A program made the translations under genes and the position numbers. From assembly GCA_033239005.1 (NCBI GenBank), contig BSQZ01000018.1:3087036-3151035 (forward strand): a DNA stretch of 64,000 bases, in the 5' to 3' direction. The stretch is from Lamellibrachia satsuma (Eukaryota; Annelida; Polychaeta; Sabellida; Siboglinidae). Under the pieces are notes generated by a model, which was not told where the DNA came from, made no database searches, and was given only the letters and a program-made list of their open reading frames with translations. Every line of letters begins with the position of its first letter. Position 1 is the first letter of the stretch. Below are positions 61,144-64,000 of this stretch, in pieces.

Positions 61144-61149
61144 CTGCAA

Positions 61150-63030
61150 GAAGAAACATGGCAGCTCAAGACTCAGGCTTAGTTTATGTTGACCTAACAG
61201 GAACATAAAAATTATTCACAAAATATATGATATGGTCAAAAAGACTCCCATTAAGACATATCGTGTTTCTAGCATAGGAGCAAAACATGTAGGGAAAATA
61301 AATACATAATTAACATCATGTGATAAGCATGTACAAATTAATAAACAAATATATTTACATACATTTATAAATATTGTTGTACACTTTCACATACAAATGA
61401 TACATATACAATATACATTAGATATCACGTTGAAAAATAAGATTGTTTAAGGTTCACATATTTTATACTGGCAACTGTTCTCCAAAATACGGCTCATATT
61501 CATTCACAGTTGCAGTGGAAAGAAATTAAGTTCCTAGAAACACATTTGGCATTAATAGGAACAAAACAAGATTTTGTAGAAACACACTAGGTATTCCCGG
61601 AAATGCACCAGCATAGAGTGAGGCACCATAAAAAGCAGAATATTGTCTGCGGCAGTCTATGTAATATAAGTAGCAAAATCATCAGAGCTATATGTATTAT
61701 TCCTCTTATCTTTTGTTGCTAAGTAATACTTAAAAGCAGCTGTAAGCAATTGACTGCATCAGGCAGTGGTTCCTGATTAACATACCTACAAAATGGATAC
61801 ATCACAAATAGAAAGGAGAATTACAGAATCAAGTCTGTCGCCAACATCTAGTGACCAAAATTAATAGACAAAGTGGCTCCACCTGGTGATTATGACAATC
61901 ATTATGCCAAAACGCCACTCAACTGAACAAAATCATTTCAAGTTTTTCACTTTGTAGCATTTACAGAATTTATACCAGTTGTCTTAGCTTCTTTAAAAAT
62001 TTTGCACAAACACTCATCTTGTGGAGAATAGACGGGAGCTGATTTTTGGCAATAAAGGCCATCATTTTTATCCACAACATTTAAAAATTGGTAATGTTGT
62101 GATAAGTGTTTTGTTTGTGTTATCAAATACAAACTTACAGCCACAGTGAAATAAACTGACAGAGTATATCCAGACTAGGCATGAGCACTCACACAATAGC
62201 ACTCACACAAATAGGATAGACGACTAGCTAGTTATGTGTATAATACAATATTTTATTTATGTATTTTCTTTCCAATGACAATAGATGTCACCATACTTGC
62301 TACAGCAACTACCACCTGCAGTAGTTTTATCACTGACAACTGTCTGTCTGTTTGTTTTTTTCCAAGTTAACATAACACCATCTGATCTTCACATACATTT
62401 TACTGGCTACCATAGAAACCTAGAAGTATGCTTTTAGAAAAACGCTATATTTAGGACTGAATGTCTGCAAATAATTAGTTTTTGGAAGGCAAAACAGATA
62501 AAAAATAATATGCTCGTGGATGACAAAGTAGATTAAAAATAATTTGCCAACATTCAGTTTCAAATTTGGCCATTTTATTTTTTATTTTCTAATGACATTT
62601 TTGTTCAAACACGTATCCATTTATCTTAAATTAATAACTAGTTTATGAAACTATCTGGAATATTGCACTATCTCTGCAAACCCATCTATATAATTGACTA
62701 AAAACCAATATGAGAAGTTGAGAACAGTCATTAAGTTCAAATCTATATTTAGTCAACTGGGGAAAAGGCACCAACACAGAAAAAATGTCAGTCACCAGAA
62801 AATATATATGGAATGTCATATTCTGAAATAGAGATTCATTCATTCATTCATTCAAATTAGCAGCCATCACCAACATCTACCGAGATGATTGTTCTACTCT
62901 ATATATGCAGTGTCTGTGCAACACAACAGTACTACTTTCTAAGTACTAATTTCTAAGTAAGTTTCTCTATCCTGTTAGTGAGCTTATCCAGCACCGGCAC
63001 TTGTTAGTAATGCTTCTAACAGTCCTACAG
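61150..63030. other. Intron upstream of exon 1, nothing recognised
   Basis: AT-rich. A (ATTC)n microsatellite lies at 62832-62855. No further PDZ exon was found. Confidence 0.5.
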
Positions 63031-63039
63031 AAACTTCTA

Positions 63040-63960
63040 GTCTTTGTAGGCATGTTACTCTAGTATGAAGTCTACAGAGGCATTCTACCTAGGCATGCCA
63101 CCCAGCATCAAGTCTATAGAGCCAATCTCTCTAGGCATATCACCCCAGCATCAAGTCTACAGAGCCAGTCTCTCTAGGCATGTCAACATGTCATCCCAGC
63201 ACCAAGTATAAAGAACCAGTCTCTCTAGACATGTCACCCCAGCACCAAGTCGACAGAGTCTCTCTAGGCTTGTAACCATAGCACCAAGTCTACAGAGCCA
63301 GTCTCTCTAGGCATGTCACCCTAGCATCATGTTTACAGAGCCAGTCTCTCTAGGCATGTCACCCAGCATCAAGTATACAGAGCAAGGTTTTGTAGGCATG
63401 TCACCCTAGCACCAAGTCCACAGAGCCAGTCTTTCTAGACATGTCATCCAGCACCAAGTCTACAGAGCCAGTCTATCTACGCATGCCACTCAGCACCAAG
63501 TCTACAGAACCAGTCTCTCTAGGCATGCCACCCAGCAACAAGTCTATAAAGCCAGTCTCTCTAGGCATGTCACCATGTCTACAGAGCCAGGCTCTCTTGG
63601 CATGTCACCCAACACCAATTCTAGAGTCAGTCTCTCTAGGCATGGCACCCAACCACCAAGTCTACAGAGCCAGTTTCTCTTGGCATGTCACCAAGTCTAC
63701 AGAGCCAGGCTCCATAGACATGTCACCCAACACCAAGTCTACAGGGTCATTCTCTCTATGCATGTCACCATACCACCAAGTCTACACAGCCAGTCTCTCT
63801 ACACATCTAGGTATGTCATCCTAACACCACGTGTTCAGAACCAGTCTCTCTAGACACGTCACCCTAGCACCAAGTTTATAGAGTCAGTCTCTCTAGGCAT
63901 GTTACCCTAGCACCAAATCTACAGAGCAAGGCTGTCTAGGCATGTCACCCAGTCTTCTCA
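63040..63960. repeat. ~43-bp tandem repeat, about 20 degenerate copies
   Basis: Unit TCTCTCTAGGCATGTCACCC followed by CAGCACCAAGTCTACAGAGC and CAG, with many indels and substitutions, so it is older than the 60-bp and 41-bp arrays. Plus-strand ORFs here (STKSTEPVSLGM repeats) follow from the period and are not taken as genes. Confidence 0.88.
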
Positions 63961-64000
63961 CCTGCATCTTTGTAGTCAACTTTGACATGTCACCTAACTT

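Noticed and set aside
63441..63853. Plus-strand ORFs with STKSTEPVSLGM repeats
   Set aside because: They lie entirely in the ~43-bp degenerate tandem repeat, and overlapping frames are equally open.
1..64000. Prokaryotic-type signals (operons, Shine-Dalgarno sites, rRNA, tRNA genes)
   Set aside because: None found. The only tRNA-like sequence is the SINE head at 34.6 kb, which is degenerate and part of a retroposon.

Overview
The window is eukaryotic, AT-rich and repeat-dense. It holds one stretch of a large intron-rich animal gene on the minus strand. Eleven coding exons spread over 279-61143 (1,629 nt, 543 codons) have splice phases that agree at all ten junctions. They encode the central part of a multi-PDZ scaffold of the MPDZ(MUPP1)/PATJ(INADL) family: a Ser/Thr-rich linker, PDZ6, a linker, PDZ7, an acidic linker, PDZ8, and the start of PDZ9 (human MPDZ numbering, recalled and not searched). 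The gene runs off both ends of the window. No other active host gene was recognised; coding sequence is about 2.5% of the window.

The MPDZ-like architecture, CR1-type LINEs with PHD/esterase ORF1 remnants, tRNA-headed SINEs, long-TIR DNA elements and abundant minisatellites suggest a marine invertebrate (lophotrochozoan, ambulacrarian or cephalochordate). I cannot place it further.

Layout from low to high coordinates. 0-10 kb: PDZ9 exon; a dispersed repeat; a decayed ~4.7 kb element with long terminal inverted repeats (2311-6968), whose broken ORF carries FEN/XPG-nuclease-like and CXC Cys-rich motifs; a TTAA-flanked piggyBac-like element (7929-9211). 10-20.6 kb: three exons, a nearly complete but decayed CR1-like LINE (12.45-15.97 kb), and tail-to-tail with it a younger 5'-truncated copy (16.15-17.51 kb) inserted in a repeat whose uninterrupted paralogue lies at 19.4 kb. 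20.6-45.7 kb: one 25 kb intron filled with minisatellites, further CR1 copies, SINEs and a ~4 kb satellite of 55-bp monomers. 45.7-61.1 kb: seven exons. The most unusual feature here is a 60-bp minisatellite (48.26-49.10 kb) in which the 3' splice site plus the first 22-24 bases of a PDZ exon are repeated 13 extra times. A 1.1 kb fold-back element lies at 56.9-58.0 kb. 61.2-64 kb: intron ending in a ~43-bp tandem repeat.

The gene product is expected to be a cytoplasmic scaffold at the apical junction complex. The repeats have no evident role in that function, except that the splice-site minisatellite could affect inclusion of the PDZ7 C-terminal exon.
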